This document shows, piece after piece, positions 24,101 through 34,143 of a DNA stretch of 64,000 nt. A program made the position numbers and the translations under genes. The notes beneath the pieces were generated by a model. It saw nothing but the letters and a program-made list of their open reading frames with translations, had not been told where the DNA came from and ran no database searches. The stretch comes from Corydoras sp. C115. Its lineage: Eukaryota > Chordata > Actinopteri > Siluriformes > Callichthyidae. Every line of letters begins with the position of its first letter. The first letter of the stretch is position 1. The DNA is taken from the NCBI GenBank assembly GCA_019802505.1, contig JAFMOC010000009.1, forward strand, positions 8,204,501 through 8,268,500, in the 5' to 3' direction.

Positions 24101-24657
24101 AGGGAACGGGAAGTTGTCGGAACTACATGTTCGTCCCCCCGGGCGAAATCCCGGACCCGGTCCCCCCTACCGTTACTCCAGCGATGGGTGCGGGAAGACA
24201 GAGCAACGATGACGTGTACCTCCACACGGTCATCCCGGCGGTGGTGGTGGCAGCCATTCTGTTAATCGCAGGCATCATTGCCATGATCTGCTACCGCAAG
24301 AAGCGCAAGGGGAAACTAACCATTGAAGACCAGGCGACATTTATTAAGAAGGGCGTGCCCATCATCTTCGCAGACGAACTTGACGATTCCAAGCCGCCAC
24401 CTTCATCCAGCATGCCTTTGATTCTCCAAGAGGAAAAGCCCCCCCTGCCACCACCCGAGTACCCCAACATGGCCAGTCCAGAGACAACCCCACTCAACCA
24501 GGACATTTTGGGAGAGTACTCAGGCCTGCAAGACGAGGATCCCAACGCCCCTCCATACCAACCTCCACCACCCTTCTCTGTCCCACTGGAGGGTAAGGGG
24601 TCCCGCCCAAAGAACATGACCCCATACAGATCGCCACCTCCCTACGTGCCTCCCTAA
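15801..24657 (+). CDS. dag1: Dystroglycan (spliced CDS: 15801-16136 joined to 22390-24657)
   Basis: Dystroglycan is the central subunit of the dystrophin-glycoprotein complex: the alpha part binds laminin-type matrix proteins through its glycans, and the beta part spans the membrane and binds dystrophin or utrophin. The predicted protein has 867 residues (human 895). In order: signal peptide hydrophobic core about 25-37; Ig/cadherin-like N-terminal domain and S6-like domain, with the Cys194/Cys276 pair; furin-type RVRR at 321-324; Pro/Thr-rich mucin stalk about 325-470; second cadherin-like domain about 470-590; SEA-like region with autocleavage motif GSIVV, Gly628|Ser629; Cys644/Cys688 pair; membrane helix about 726-746; basic RKKRKGK; Pro-rich tail ending PPPY at 861-864. 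Spacings such as Ser629-Cys644-Cys688 equal the human ones. No frameshift or missing key residue was seen. The family assignment is essentially certain; domain edges are approximate. Confidence 0.98.
16451..17040 (+). repeat. Unnamed dispersed repeat, copy A, interrupted by a SINE
   Basis: Segments 16451-16654 and 17005-17040 flank a SINE and together resemble 50118-50483: GAGGTGTT-TTAGT, AAATGCGTTTATTGAAAGC, GATCGCTGAGTA-like, and GCATTGATACGAATG in the same order. A third partial copy is at 52312-52425. No coding capacity, so family unknown; the SINE inserted after this repeat was in place. Confidence 0.6.
16655..17004 (+). mobile_element. tRNA-derived SINE, full-length copy
   Basis: Forward copy of about 350 bp. 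The head GCATGGTGGTTTGGTGTTTAGC carries an A-box-like block and CAGTTCGAACCCC a B-box; the body is the common body of the family and the tail ends GGAAGATAATGGATGGATGG. A C-run at 16947-16958 expands the C-rich stretch near the tail. Lies within the dag1 intron in the same orientation as the gene. Confidence 0.85.
18221..18510 (-). mobile_element. tRNA-derived SINE, head-truncated copy
   Basis: Reverse-oriented copy in the dag1 intron. The tail side begins CCATCCATTAGCTTCTGC; the body includes TGTGGGAGGAAATCC and the B-box region is ACTCAAACCGGGAATCCC. The head (CCACCGTGCCGCC) is missing. A G-rich expansion lies at 18456-18478. Confidence 0.75.
20140..20153 (+). promoter_or_regulatory. CTCF-like motif
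   Basis: CCACAAGAGGGCAC agrees at 13 of 14 positions with the vertebrate CTCF core as I know it (CCASYAGRKGGCRS). It lies in the dag1 intron. A single short match is weak evidence for binding. Confidence 0.25.
21067..21114. repeat. (TAA)n microsatellite
   Basis: About 16 TAA/TGA units with a short ATGATG interruption, in the dag1 intron. Confidence 0.9.
21505..21850 (-). mobile_element. tRNA-derived SINE, full-length copy
   Basis: Reverse-oriented and nearly complete: tail side ATTCATCCATTATCTTCC, body, B-box complement GGGATTCGAACC and head GCCACCGTGCAGCCGCC. Lies in the dag1 intron, antisense to the gene. Confidence 0.85.
22390..24657 (+). CDS. dag1: dag1 last coding exon (residues 113-867)
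   Basis: Opens in frame at ITESGKDM after the acceptor at 22389 and ends at TAA 24655-24657. It encodes nearly the whole ectodomain, membrane helix and cytoplasmic tail in one exon, as in other vertebrates. Visible landmarks: N-glycosylation sequon NGS at Asn154; Thr204, aligned to human Thr192 in the TVLT motif; matriglycan acceptor motif TPTP with Thr328/Thr330 right after the RVRR site; second TPTLGP motif at Thr389/Thr391; G|SIVV cleavage at 628/629; sequons NSS, NIT and NNT around the cleavage region; PPPY at the end. A frame beginning at Met 22411 is an internal methionine, not the start. Confidence 0.98.
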   Translation: MTESGKDMLPAWLHWEPLSGTLQGLPLEGDKGVHYVSVSVVNGSRVAQNPEVFSIEVHPEEHADVDAIQLATQSGDAQPFVCGGEEPITVLTVILDADLTKMNSKQRVGLLADMKKFSRVGLQHMKVLPVVNNRLFDMSAFMAGPGNAKKVVENGALLSWKLGCALDQSNIPNISTVQAPAKEGTMSAQLGYPVVGWYIANKKPHVPKRVRRQINTPTPVPSLSPPTSYTDPPIRIVPTPTSPSIAPTSDSSAPPVRGPMLPTVQPTIRTRGPPVHTPTLGPPQPTRILDTTSTIIIQPTLTRTVYPGPSVTPPTPTTRKPTKRPKKPKTTPAPKEPKTTSTKPPRRTTPSAFLPSDNTRPELRNPIDQVKAYIGTYFEVKIPSDTFFDKEDGTTDKLRLTLRKDNDLVGENSWIQFNSTSQLLYGLPDWPQEGKHEYFMQATDKGGLYTTDAFEVRVHRFGNNVKHPVLFAARFDGDPHSVTSDIHKKILLVKKLAYAFGDRNSSSVTLKNITKGSIVVEWTNSSLQQNPCPKEQIQVMSRKIANAEGRPSLLFNNTMGPEFKPRNITIKGTGSCRNYMFVPPGEIPDPVPPTVTPAMGAGRQSNDDVYLHTVIPAVVVAAILLIAGIIAMICYRKKRKGKLTIEDQATFIKKGVPIIFADELDDSKPPPSSSMPLILQEEKPPLPPPEYPNMASPETTPLNQDILGEYSGLQDEDPNAPPYQPPPPFSVPLEGKGSRPKNMTPYRSPPPYVPP

Positions 24658-25820
24658 TGTTTGCAGGCGCCTCCGGAATGAGGAGGAAGGGGCGATCGTG
24701 CGGTTCCAACTCCAGTGTTGTCTCTGCGTTTTTGGATAGTGAGGGGCCACACGTTTGGGTCATCGGATTGGGAGGGCTGGGACGATTTTTTGCAAAACTG
24801 GACTTCTCGCCGAGGCGGTGGCCATGGAACTATAACGTCCACTTCACCCTCAGCCCCTGACTTCACTGACTACTGCTGATCTGTACGGGAGACACACCCT
24901 ACGACCCCAGTGCTTTCGTGTCTCGATGGGCTTTTCGCGTTTTGTTGGTTGTTTTTTTTTTTTTTTTGTTTGTTTTGTTTTTTTTTCCCGTTTTTCCTTT
25001 CGTTCTCACTTCTATTTCTTTCTCGACTGACAAAAATCCAACTACTCGCCTAACAGCTCTTTTCGTCTTCTGAACTATTTGAATAATACCTAAAAACAAG
25101 AAGTCACCTGACCGCAGATGTGAGTGTTCAGTGGGTGACGTCCAGCGAATGAGAAGAGGCCTACAACAGTGCAGCCAACCCGTTTGGGGAGGTTTGGATT
25201 GGGTACTCCTTGCCTTTTTACGTTAACTGTACTGTTTTTACCCTGATTCACTAGCAAAGACGAGCGTAACGATGAGGTAGCCCAAAAAAAACCGGGATTA
25301 GAAATTTATTATGGTTTCGTTTTGAATCACTGTATATTTAAAGGTTGTTAGACTCGTTATCTTTTCGTCGGGTGTCTGGAGTTCGATTAAATCAAGTCCG
25401 CTTTTCCCGACGTTCATGCCATGCATATGTTCTGATTTCTGATTTGTTATGTTTGAGGTTAGATAATCATGGAAAGTGTCTTATTGTATTTAGCCTGCCA
25501 GTATTTCTTTGATTTTTAATGTAATATACTCCAGACTCAGCCTAGAGCATGGTTCTCTGACACCCCCCCCCCCTCCCCTCCCCCAGTATACAGGTGAAGC
25601 TCGGTGTGAGTCGGGTTCTCCACGCACCGTCGCGGGTTCCGGTCCTCCCTCATAGTACTCATGATTTTGAACGGTTCTCTGTCCGGCCCGGGCTTCTGAA
25701 TGAGGTTTTTAATCAGTTTAGTTTTATTTTTAAGTTACTTTTTAATAATGATTATGGAGTGTATGCTTTGGATTGACTTCAAATAATTGAAAAATAAAGA
25801 CTCAATATTTTGATAACGAA
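24658..25820 (+). other. dag1: dag1 3'UTR
   Basis: Follows the stop codon without recognisable repeats apart from a T-rich run at 24951-24987 and a C-rich tract at 25562-25584. The end is set by the AATAAA at 25793-25798; cleavage is expected 10-30 bases later. Earlier weak signals such as ATTAAA at 25387 could give a shorter form. Confidence 0.7.
25793..25798 (+). terminator. dag1: dag1 polyadenylation signal
   Basis: Canonical AATAAA in the context GAAAAATAAAGACTC, the first perfect hexamer after the stop codon, 1.14 kb downstream of it. Confidence 0.7.
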
Positions 25821-26533
25821 CCATTTTGGGAACCGTGGTGTCATTTCATCAAAGTCGGGGTTCCACTCGCAGTGTCTGCGGCTCGGTGTCGGGTGGCGCT
25901 GTGATTCCTCATCTGCACAGTACGGGCTGGGTTTCTAGTTCGGGGGGGCATACCTGCAATCTCTTCTGAGTTTGTGAAGATACGTGATTATATTAATATT
26001 TAATTTTATTTAAAGTGGTTTAGAAGCGAGAGTACGTCGGTCAGCCAGTTAAAGAGCAACCGGAAGAACTGCAGAATCATCGGTCATGATCATTAACCAA
26101 TCTGGTCACAATTCATAGATTTTCCATGTTTTAAATTTTATTTTTATTTGTATGTATTTTTTTATGGTCTTCAGTAGACCTACTAAACAAGGACATGCCC
26201 CCAACGGAACATTACATCGTACACAAGGCGCAAATCAGCAGTAGACAGGGACAATGCTAAAAAAGTATTTAATGTGTATTTAAAAGTTTTTAATGTGACC
26301 TTTAGGTGTAGAATCGCTGAATTACAGTGAACGTGGAACGGCTGATCGTTATGTCACAGAACACCTGACCTGTTCATCGGTTGCTGACCTTGGTCCCTAT
26401 GAAGACAATGGATCAATGATGTCACACATCCAGAATCCAGAACATGAACGTCCCAGTTCCACTGAAGTTGCCAGTGGGGTTCTCGTCCTCCTTGAGCAGG
26501 GGGGACAGCATCAACAGTGTAGGACAGCCATGT
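25821..26533. other. Intergenic DNA downstream of dag1
   Basis: AT-rich unique sequence without recognisable exon or mobile element. Confidence 0.35.
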
Positions 26534-26624
26534 ACAGATTGTATGATGATCATGTGACCGGTATTTAACTATTAAAATCTATATAGCTGCATTGTGGGCG
26601 CTCTGCAGGACCGCCGGTCCAATA
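26534..26624 (+). repeat. Unnamed dispersed repeat, copy B
   Basis: Matches 9606-9695 over about 90 bp (GATCATGTGACCGGTATTTA, then TATATAGC…GGGCGCTCTGCAGGACCGCC). Both copies end at GGTCCAATA, suggesting a common element boundary. Confidence 0.6.
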
Positions 26625-26649
26625 AGAATCCTGGTTCCATTCCAGTGTG

Positions 26650-26750
26650 GACCCTCGAGTGAGGCCCTTAACTTTTCCCGTGCAGTCTGTTTTCTGACCT
26701 TGAATTCTTCAGAGTCTCTCCAGATAAAAGCGTCTGTTTAATGACCTCCT
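26650..26750 (+). mobile_element. SINE fragment with L2-clade LINE tail
   Basis: The right end CCAGATAAAAGCGTCTGTTT is the tail that fish L2-clade LINEs share with their partner SINEs. The region before it (GAGGCCCTTAACTTTTCCC) fits the body of such a SINE. The tRNA head is not recognisable. Confidence 0.55.
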
Positions 26751-28374
26751 GTAATCTACGGTTCCGTGAGCTGCAGATTCTCAAATCCAGTTGATGTCGG
26801 GAGGATCTTGTGCGCTTTAGCCGATGCTGTTTAATTTAAGCGCTTGCCCTTTTAAAGGCCCTCATCAGGCGATGAAGGGAAATAAGTTGTGGCGATTTAA
26901 ACAGGAATTAACAGGCCGGCGATGGCGTTGCCGGCTTTTCCTCATTCCCTTTGAAATGTGGATTCTAACGAAGCGGCCCACCCATTAACGCCGACGAATT
27001 GCTTTTGGCTTTCCCGTCGAATTACGACTGCGTGAGCTCTCGCAACCCATTTTCCTCGGCAGGATTAGAAGAGGCGCTGCGACCCGCCCTGAGTTCTGAG
27101 ATTTTAATAGAGAACAAGTTCACTGACCGACTGCATCACACACGCACACACACGCCACCCACCTGCTGTTAATACAATTACACCATATGGACGTGTTCTA
27201 AACCCTGAATGCAGGGGTTTGGTTTAGTCCCAAGTTCACAGGGCTGTTCACAAACAGTTTGGGGAAGGCTTTTTAATTCCAGTGTGCGGAAGCAAGGTTC
27301 CGCCCTACATTCTTTTCCACACTGCTGCCTCTCCCCCTCTGTCCTTCATCAGATACCCTGTGTTTTGACTCCCATCTCAGCACGTCTTCAGAACATCTTA
27401 TCTTTGATGTCGGCTCACGTCCTGGGAAATGAACCCAGTGCGAAGTGAAGCTGCTACAATATACATTAATGGAGTCCGGTTTCTGATTCCAGCTCTTGTT
27501 GAGTCTCCGGAGACCTCGAGGAGCAGAACGTCCTTGCTATATAGTATGTAGCTTCAGACGAACACCTTTTATTCACTTGCGGTGTGAAGTAAAGGTTCTC
27601 CGTCTACGACACGATGCCTCAGTAAAAAAACGGTGCTCTGGTTTTTAAGGATTAGACGATTAATGCAAACTTCAGCAACCAGTACGCCATGGTCTCCAGT
27701 TTTACATTTAAAAGCTGGAGCTTTGAGGTGGACGAGTTCAGAGGAGGAATGTCCGGCGTTCTGAAGTTCAGAACCTGAGCTGGCGCACAGTTATGTTGTT
27801 CCCGATCAAAGGACAAAGATGAGATGGGGCAACTGTTTGAAGTCTTCAGAAGCCCCAGTTGTTCATGCTGTTATAAGAGTTTTTGAGATATAAAATTCAT
27901 AAAAAATCTAATCTAACAGCAGAACATGTTGGAGAACCCGACTCGCAGACAGAACCCTGATCAGATCCTGAGGACAGGATGGAGGACGGGAGCAGGACGG
28001 GGTGGAATCCGGACAGCTGGTGTCAGAGGGCGTGATAGGATCTGTTATCTTCGTCGGGAAAAGATACGTCATGTAAAAACAACATGAGAGTGGGGGGGCG
28101 GGGAGTCCCATCAGCGGGTGGTGAGGTGATTACGGCTGAAGCCCTCCTCCACTTCTGCTGATTCCATCTTTAATCTTGTAGATTTGATGAAAGGTAGGAC
28201 GGGACACGGCTCGCTGTATGGCAGTCTGAGAGCAGAGATGGCGATCTGACTGTTCCACGTCCTAAAGTCAGAAGATGGAACACGAAGGCTTTGTTCAAGA
28301 GCGGGTTTTATTTCAGTTGATGGTCAGAATTGAAAACTGTAGGTCACGTCACTCCATGGCTTTAGGGTAAGTCT
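26751..28374. other. Non-coding stretch with candidate conserved block
   Basis: A repeat-free segment at about 26780-27110, rich in AATTAA- and ATTAACG-type motifs, could be a conserved non-coding element. Nothing else recognisable; frames at 27209-27448 and 27908-28111 are not protein-like. Confidence 0.3.
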
Positions 28375-28905
28375 AATGCAGTGCAGACTTAAAAAGAGTA
28401 TTTATTTTGCACATTAGTCACCAACGAGCATTAAAGTTGCCCCCTAGTCACTTAAAATAGTACTTAATTTGCACCCTAGTCTCTAGGGGCATATTCAATT
28501 TGCACACTACTCATTAAAAGAGTATTTGATTTGCACCCCAATAACTTAAAATAGTATTAAATTTGTACACTAGTCAGGAAAGAGTATTAAAGTTGCACAC
28601 TATGCTTGAGAAGAGCATTTAATTTGCACACTTGTCACTTAATATAGTATTTAATTTGCACGCTTGTCACATAAGAGTATTTAATTTGCATACTTATCAC
28701 TAAAGAGTCACTAAAAATTGTATTTAATTTGCACACTTGTCACATAAGAGTATTTAATTTGCATACTTGTGACTAAAGAGTATTAAATTTGCACATTAGG
28801 CTCTAGAAGAGTATTCACTTTGCCCACTTGTCACTTAAAATAGTATTAAAGTTGCACACTAGTCACTTAAAATAGTATTTAATTTGTACACTAGTCACGT
28901 TGTGT
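28375..28905 (+). repeat. About 32-bp minisatellite, TAATTTGCACACTAGTCAC units
   Basis: Roughly 16 imperfect direct units built from AGAGTATTTAATTTGCACAC and AGTCACTTAAAAT. Unit length varies (about 27-36 bp) because some units carry AAAATAG and others AAGAG before the shared core, so two sub-types alternate irregularly. Confidence 0.85.
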
Positions 28906-29439
28906 AGTTCATTGGTTTGATTTTCAGGTGGTTGACTTTGTGGACTGTGGGTGAAAATCAGAGATGTCATCTAAGTGTCTGTGTGTGTGTGTGTGCACCC
29001 CGCCCTGGGTCACTGAGCACAGCGATGGCTGTGGCACGACGGGGACCCATGAAGGACAGCAGCTGGAGAAGAAATAAATGTGATTTGCGGCTAAATGGAC
29101 ATTTACATCAAATCAGAATTGTGTTTATCAACAGAACGTCAGAATGCAGCGTGGAAACGTGACCACCGTTCCTCTGCCCCTCCTCTTGTCGGCTTGATCT
29201 CATTATTTCGTATTTTCGTGTTGAGAGGATGCTGTTATTCACGCCCCGTTAGTTAACCAGGAGAGGTCGTTCTGTCCCGACGCTGCGCCTCGAACCGGTA
29301 GAACGGAAGAGCAAGAAACGGGACGAAGCAAAGGCAGAGGTAACGAGCAGATGTCCATCATTGCGCTCGCATGGAGGGCCCCGCGGTTCTGCAGAGGAAG
29401 TTTCACTTCTGCTCCGGAGCAATCCGCTTTCTCGACTCG
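28906..29439. other. Non-coding stretch, no gene seen
   Basis: Holds a short (GT)n (28980-28995). No exon or RNA gene recognised. Confidence 0.3.
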
Positions 29440-30060
29440 CTTCTCCAGCAAACAAGTGGAACCTCCTCTTGTGGATGAGAGTAAATCTCTGAGGCCATGT
29501 GGCGAATTAATTCAGTGTCGATAACCCCATAATGGCCCTTCAGTGTGATCACGGCTATTAGAGGCAGCTTTTCGTCGGGCTGCTTAACTCGTACGGCGTT
29601 ATTGGCTCGTCGCAGACTGGATGACACTCGTGCTATCTTTTTCATTAGCCGGCCTCATAAATCCTCACGCGCTCTTGACAGATGCTCACAAAAGCTCTCC
29701 AAATGTTATTCTGTTCTAATGAAGCCTTTTATGTAAATACTTGGACAGTTTGTTTGGTTTGGGCTGACTGCAGCGCCGTGATTGAAGGGCAAATTGAAAC
29801 GGGGAGAAAACGCCTCCTAAATCATGCGAGGGGCCGCCGGGATGGAAAATGTATCAGTCAGGATAACGGATTTGCTGTGTCACCAGACCTAATGTTCCCA
29901 ATTATCAAAACAAATTGCTGAAAGCCGACCGCCACTCGAATCATTAAACAGTTCTGTATTAGCAAACTAACCAGCCCAGATCGCAGGACTCGTCCGAAGG
30001 CATCGTTCAAAATGTCGCATGGCTGTTGCTCGCGCTCACAGAGAGTTTTAAACCTCACCA
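29440..30060. promoter_or_regulatory. Candidate conserved non-coding element
   Basis: About 600 bp free of repeats and microsatellites, with many homeodomain-type and palindromic AT motifs (GCGAATTAATTCA, CCCATAATGGCC, TTTTCATTAGCC, CCCAATTATC). The texture resembles vertebrate developmental enhancers and contrasts with the repeat-laden flanks. Conservation cannot be tested here. Confidence 0.3.
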
Positions 30061-30089
30061 AATCCACTGTAGAAGTAAATACTATGTAC

Positions 30090-30134
30090 ACTTATTATTA
30101 TATTATTATTGTTATTATTATTATTATTATTATT
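30090..30134. repeat. (TTA)n microsatellite, left part
   Basis: About 14 TTA/TTG units; separated from the matching array at 30488-30598 by a SINE. Confidence 0.9.
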
Positions 30135-30137
30135 AAT

Positions 30138-30483
30138 CATTCATCCATTCTGCTTTATCCTCTACTAGGGTCACAGGGGAGGGGCCTATCCAGGGGAGAA
30201 CGTTTCGGGCGCTGGACAGATACATCCAGGACGCCAATCTATCACTGGACACACACACACACACACACACACTCTCACACAGACACACTCTATATGGGGC
30301 AATTTGGAGAGTTCAGTTGACCTTGATCCATGTTTTTGGACTGTGGGAGGAAACCAGAGAACCCGGAAGAAACCCATGCAGACACGGGGAGAACATGGAG
30401 GCTCCAACCAGATTGGGATTCGAACCAGGAATCCCTAGCGCTGAGAGGAGAACATGCTAACCACTAAACCACCGTGCCACCCC
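30138..30483 (-). mobile_element. tRNA-derived SINE inserted in a (TTA)n array
   Basis: Reverse-oriented, nearly complete: ATTCATCCATTCTGCTTTAT at the tail side, B-box complement GGGATTCGAACC, head CCACCGTGCCACCCC. It is flanked on both sides by (TTA)n. The internal (CA)n at 30250-30272 lies where the family has CACACACTCACTCACAC. Confidence 0.85.
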
Positions 30484-30487
30484 ACCC

Positions 30488-30551
30488 ACATTATTATTAT
30501 TATTATTATTATTTTATTTTTTTATTTTTTTATTATTATTACTTATTATTA

Positions 30552-30598
<47 letters not shown>

Positions 30599-30600
30599 TA
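30488..30600. repeat. (TTA)n microsatellite, right part
   Basis: Imperfect TTA array with T-rich interruptions, directly after the head of the SINE. Confidence 0.9.
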
Positions 30601-30699
30601 AAATTTTTGAGTCAGTTGAGTTATTTGCTGATTAGAGTCATGAGGGGCCACATCCAGCCATCTCAAAACTGCATAAGGTTCCTCCTTTTCTTCCTCCTC

Positions 30700-30962
30700 T
30701 AGGGGTCGCTACATCTGAGATTATCTGGAGTATCTGGAGATTATCTGGAGTATGATCGAGTTGGGATCGTTTTTTTGGACGCCCTTCCCAACTCGACCCT
30801 TCTTTGTTTCCGGGACACGACTTCAGATGATTGAGAAAACCAACGACCCCAATGTAAACACACCGGCAGAGAGAACGTGTTCCCCAGCAGGAATCGAACC
30901 TGCGTCCCTCTTGCTGTGAGGTGGAAGCACTAACCGAGGTGAGGTGACCGGGCTACCCCCAC
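30700..30962 (-). mobile_element. Diverged tRNA-headed SINE-like repeat
   Basis: On the minus strand the right end reads as a tRNA-like head with a B-box (GCAGGTTCGATTCCTGC) and 'CACCTCACAGCAAGAGGG', a form common among fish tRNA-derived repeats, followed by a body unlike the (TGGA)n-tail family. A local duplication (GATTATCTGGAGTATCTGGA) lies at 30719-30751. Confidence 0.4.
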
Positions 30963-31711
30963 CGTTACAAAATAATGAGCAACTGTTTGCAGGTCCTCTC
31001 CTCTCGCACCCGGACTTATCCAGCTGCCAGCGGATGAGCTACAGAGTTCTCACACAAGGTTCTTAAAGTCCCCAGGTTTTTTTTTTTATCATGTGAACTG
31101 CGTTCTGTGGCCTGTAGCGCCAGCACTGACCTCCAGAATGCAATCACAGCCTCCCTGTGGTTTCACTGCAGCTCTGGACTTAAAACGCCCCTGCATGGTT
31201 GATTGCTAGTCTTTAAAGTGCCTTATATTTTCATTGGAAAAAAATTATATTTAAAAAAAAGTGTTCTCATAATACTGTTCTTTATGAATATTCATATAAA
31301 CGGGGGTAACAATTTATTTTATTAGTTACGGTCACTGTGGGACATTTTTTAATATATTTTTTTTAATATTATGATATTTTGTAAACTACAAACCATGCTG
31401 TTTTATTATTCTAACTGACTCTTTGTGAAGCTGATTCACAGAAATCTCCCCGAGTCCGCAATCACAGTTTTCAGTTTCCACGCCGAGAAACAGCGGGTGC
31501 CTCTAATAAAGTGGCCGTTCAGTCTGCGCGCTGGACCACACATCCCTATGTAGGGTTAATTTACCCAAATGCCCTGCTTTCAAACCAGCCTGATGGGGCA
31601 GAACTGGCAGTGCGATCCACAAAACAAAGTTCCATCTTTCAGACGACCTTCAGGAGACGCGTGACGCTCCACGTCTCAGAACGCCATGGTTACCTGACAC
31701 CTCGCATTGTC
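30963..31711. other. Non-coding stretch, no gene seen
   Basis: AT-rich in its middle part (31230-31400). No recognisable features. Confidence 0.3.
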
Positions 31712-31712
31712 A

Positions 31713-31753
<41 letters not shown>
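31713..31753. repeat. (TC)n microsatellite
   Basis: About 20 TC units. Confidence 0.9.
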
Positions 31754-31757
<4 letters not shown>

Positions 31758-32010
31758 CTCGCACCTCTGTCACTGTCATTACTTCACCTTGGAATTTACC
31801 AAGGACAGTCACGTGGTCGTTGAGTCGCTCGTCACTCGCACCAGAAAATAATTTGGAGAGAGGGTTTCACCATCAGCCTGAGCATGATGGGGAAAAATGA
31901 GATTCTCTCGCTCTCGCACCCTCCTGCCTTCCTCCGCATTTGGGAATAAAAGAGCTGAGAGAGGGGGCGGAGCCTTTTGTCCTCATGTACCATCTTTAAC
32001 TTGCTCTCTT

Positions 32011-32011
<1 letters not shown>

Positions 32012-32094
<83 letters not shown>
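32012..32094. repeat. (TA)n microsatellite
   Basis: About 40 TA units immediately left of a SINE. Confidence 0.95.
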
Positions 32095-32096
<2 letters not shown>

Positions 32097-32097
32097 T

Positions 32098-32852
<755 letters not shown>

Positions 32853-33650
32853 ATACATATGTTATCTGGGCCATTATGGTGGAGATCATGGTGCAGGGTC
32901 TGTCACGGTACCTCATCTCTGGTGCAATGAAGACTGAGGGCCTTGCTGAAGGGCCCAAAATGGTGTAAACCATCAACCCATAGATCCATAGAGCATGATG
33001 TTCTCTTAACGGGTTAAATCTGAGCTGCAGCCAGAACCCTGAACATTCCTGTCTGTACAAATGAAACACAAGTAGAACGAGCGAGTGGAACCGAAAGTAA
33101 TTGTCCTTGAAAAGGTGTCCCACGCAAGATTTCACAACACTAATTAAGGTAAGAGAAAGTACAGTCTCTCTCGCTCGCTCGCTCTCTCTCTTCTCCAGAG
33201 TGACACTCTGAAGTGCTCTTTTTCTCCCAGCAGATATTCCTTTTCATGCTGGAACCCGATGTCCCGTCGTCCACGAACACTAGACAGCGCCGGCCCTGTA
33301 ACATGTCAGCGCAGATAATAACTTAATATGCAGTAAGTCACCGAAGCAGCGGCACGAAGAACGAATTTTTCTCGGGATTTGAGAAGCATGGTGTTCGCTG
33401 AGGAGCTGAATGAAGAGGTTGGTCCTCACTTTTCTTTTGAAGACGCACAGAGACTCAGCACTCCTGACTTCCAAGGGAAAAGTGTAGCGAGGCGCATTTT
33501 ATCAAACAGAAGCCGCTCGGCTGAGTGAAAGCTACTCCTGCAGGCTGTGACATGCATACTGAGGTTAGCAGGGTCTCGGATTCGCGCTGCAGCGAGGCCC
33601 ATTTGTTTTGTGTTATGTGAATAAAATAAAAGAAAGATGCAGGATGGAGG
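32853..33650. other. Non-coding stretch, no gene seen
   Basis: A CT-rich patch (33163-33195) and otherwise unique sequence; no recognisable exon. Confidence 0.3.
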
Positions 33651-34140
33651 GGCGGCACGGTGGCCTAGTGGTTGGCATGTTCTCCTCTCGGCGCTGGGGA
33701 TTCCCGGTTCGAATCCCAATCTGGGTGGAGTTTCCAGGGTTCTCCCCGTGTCCATATGACATGTCCAAAAACATGGATCAAGGTCAATTAAATGCTCCAA
33801 CTTGCCCCATATAGAGTGTGTCTGTGTGAGTGAGCGTGTACTCGGATTGGCGCTCTGTCCAGCACCTGAAACGTTCTCTACTGGATGGGCATGGGGAACC
33901 CCCACCCCCCCAGACTCTCCGGTTTCCTCCCACAGTCCAAAAACATGGATCAAGGTCAATTACATGCTGCAAATTGCCCCATATAGAGTGTGTCTGTGTG
34001 AGTGAGTGTGTGCCCAGTGATAGATTGGCGTCCTGTCCTGGGTGTATCTGCCCAGTGCCTGAAACGTTCTCCCCTGGATGGGCATGGGGAACCCCCCCAC
34101 GACCCTAGTAGAGGATAAAGCGGAAGATAATGGATGGATG
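33651..34140 (+). mobile_element. tRNA-derived SINE with internally duplicated 3' half
   Basis: Complete head (GGCGGCACGGTGGCCTAGTG, B-box GGTTCGAATCCC). The 3' body occurs twice in tandem (from about 33764 to 33905, then 33908 to 34100), making this copy about 490 bp instead of 350. It is bounded by a perfect 15-bp target-site duplication, GATGCAGGATGGAGG, at 33636-33650 and 34141-34155, which proves insertion as a unit ending in (TGGA)n. Confidence 0.9.
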
Positions 34141-34143
34141 GAT

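Noticed and set aside
23668..24225. 185-codon antisense frame within dag1
   Set aside because: Shadow of the dag1 coding frame on the opposite strand.
22411..24657. Treating ATG 22411 as the start of a 748-codon gene
   Set aside because: It is an internal methionine of dystroglycan; seven in-frame codons and a splice acceptor precede it and the signal peptide is in the upstream exon.
28375..28905. CRISPR-like array with variable spacers
   Set aside because: The variable parts are themselves recurrent; no unique spacers.
33651..33730. tRNA gene at SINE heads (this and similar sites)
   Set aside because: A and B boxes are present, but the full tRNA fold is degenerate and each is joined to the same SINE body and tail.
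33426..33959. 177-codon minus-strand frame
   Set aside because: Consists mostly of SINE body read in one frame.
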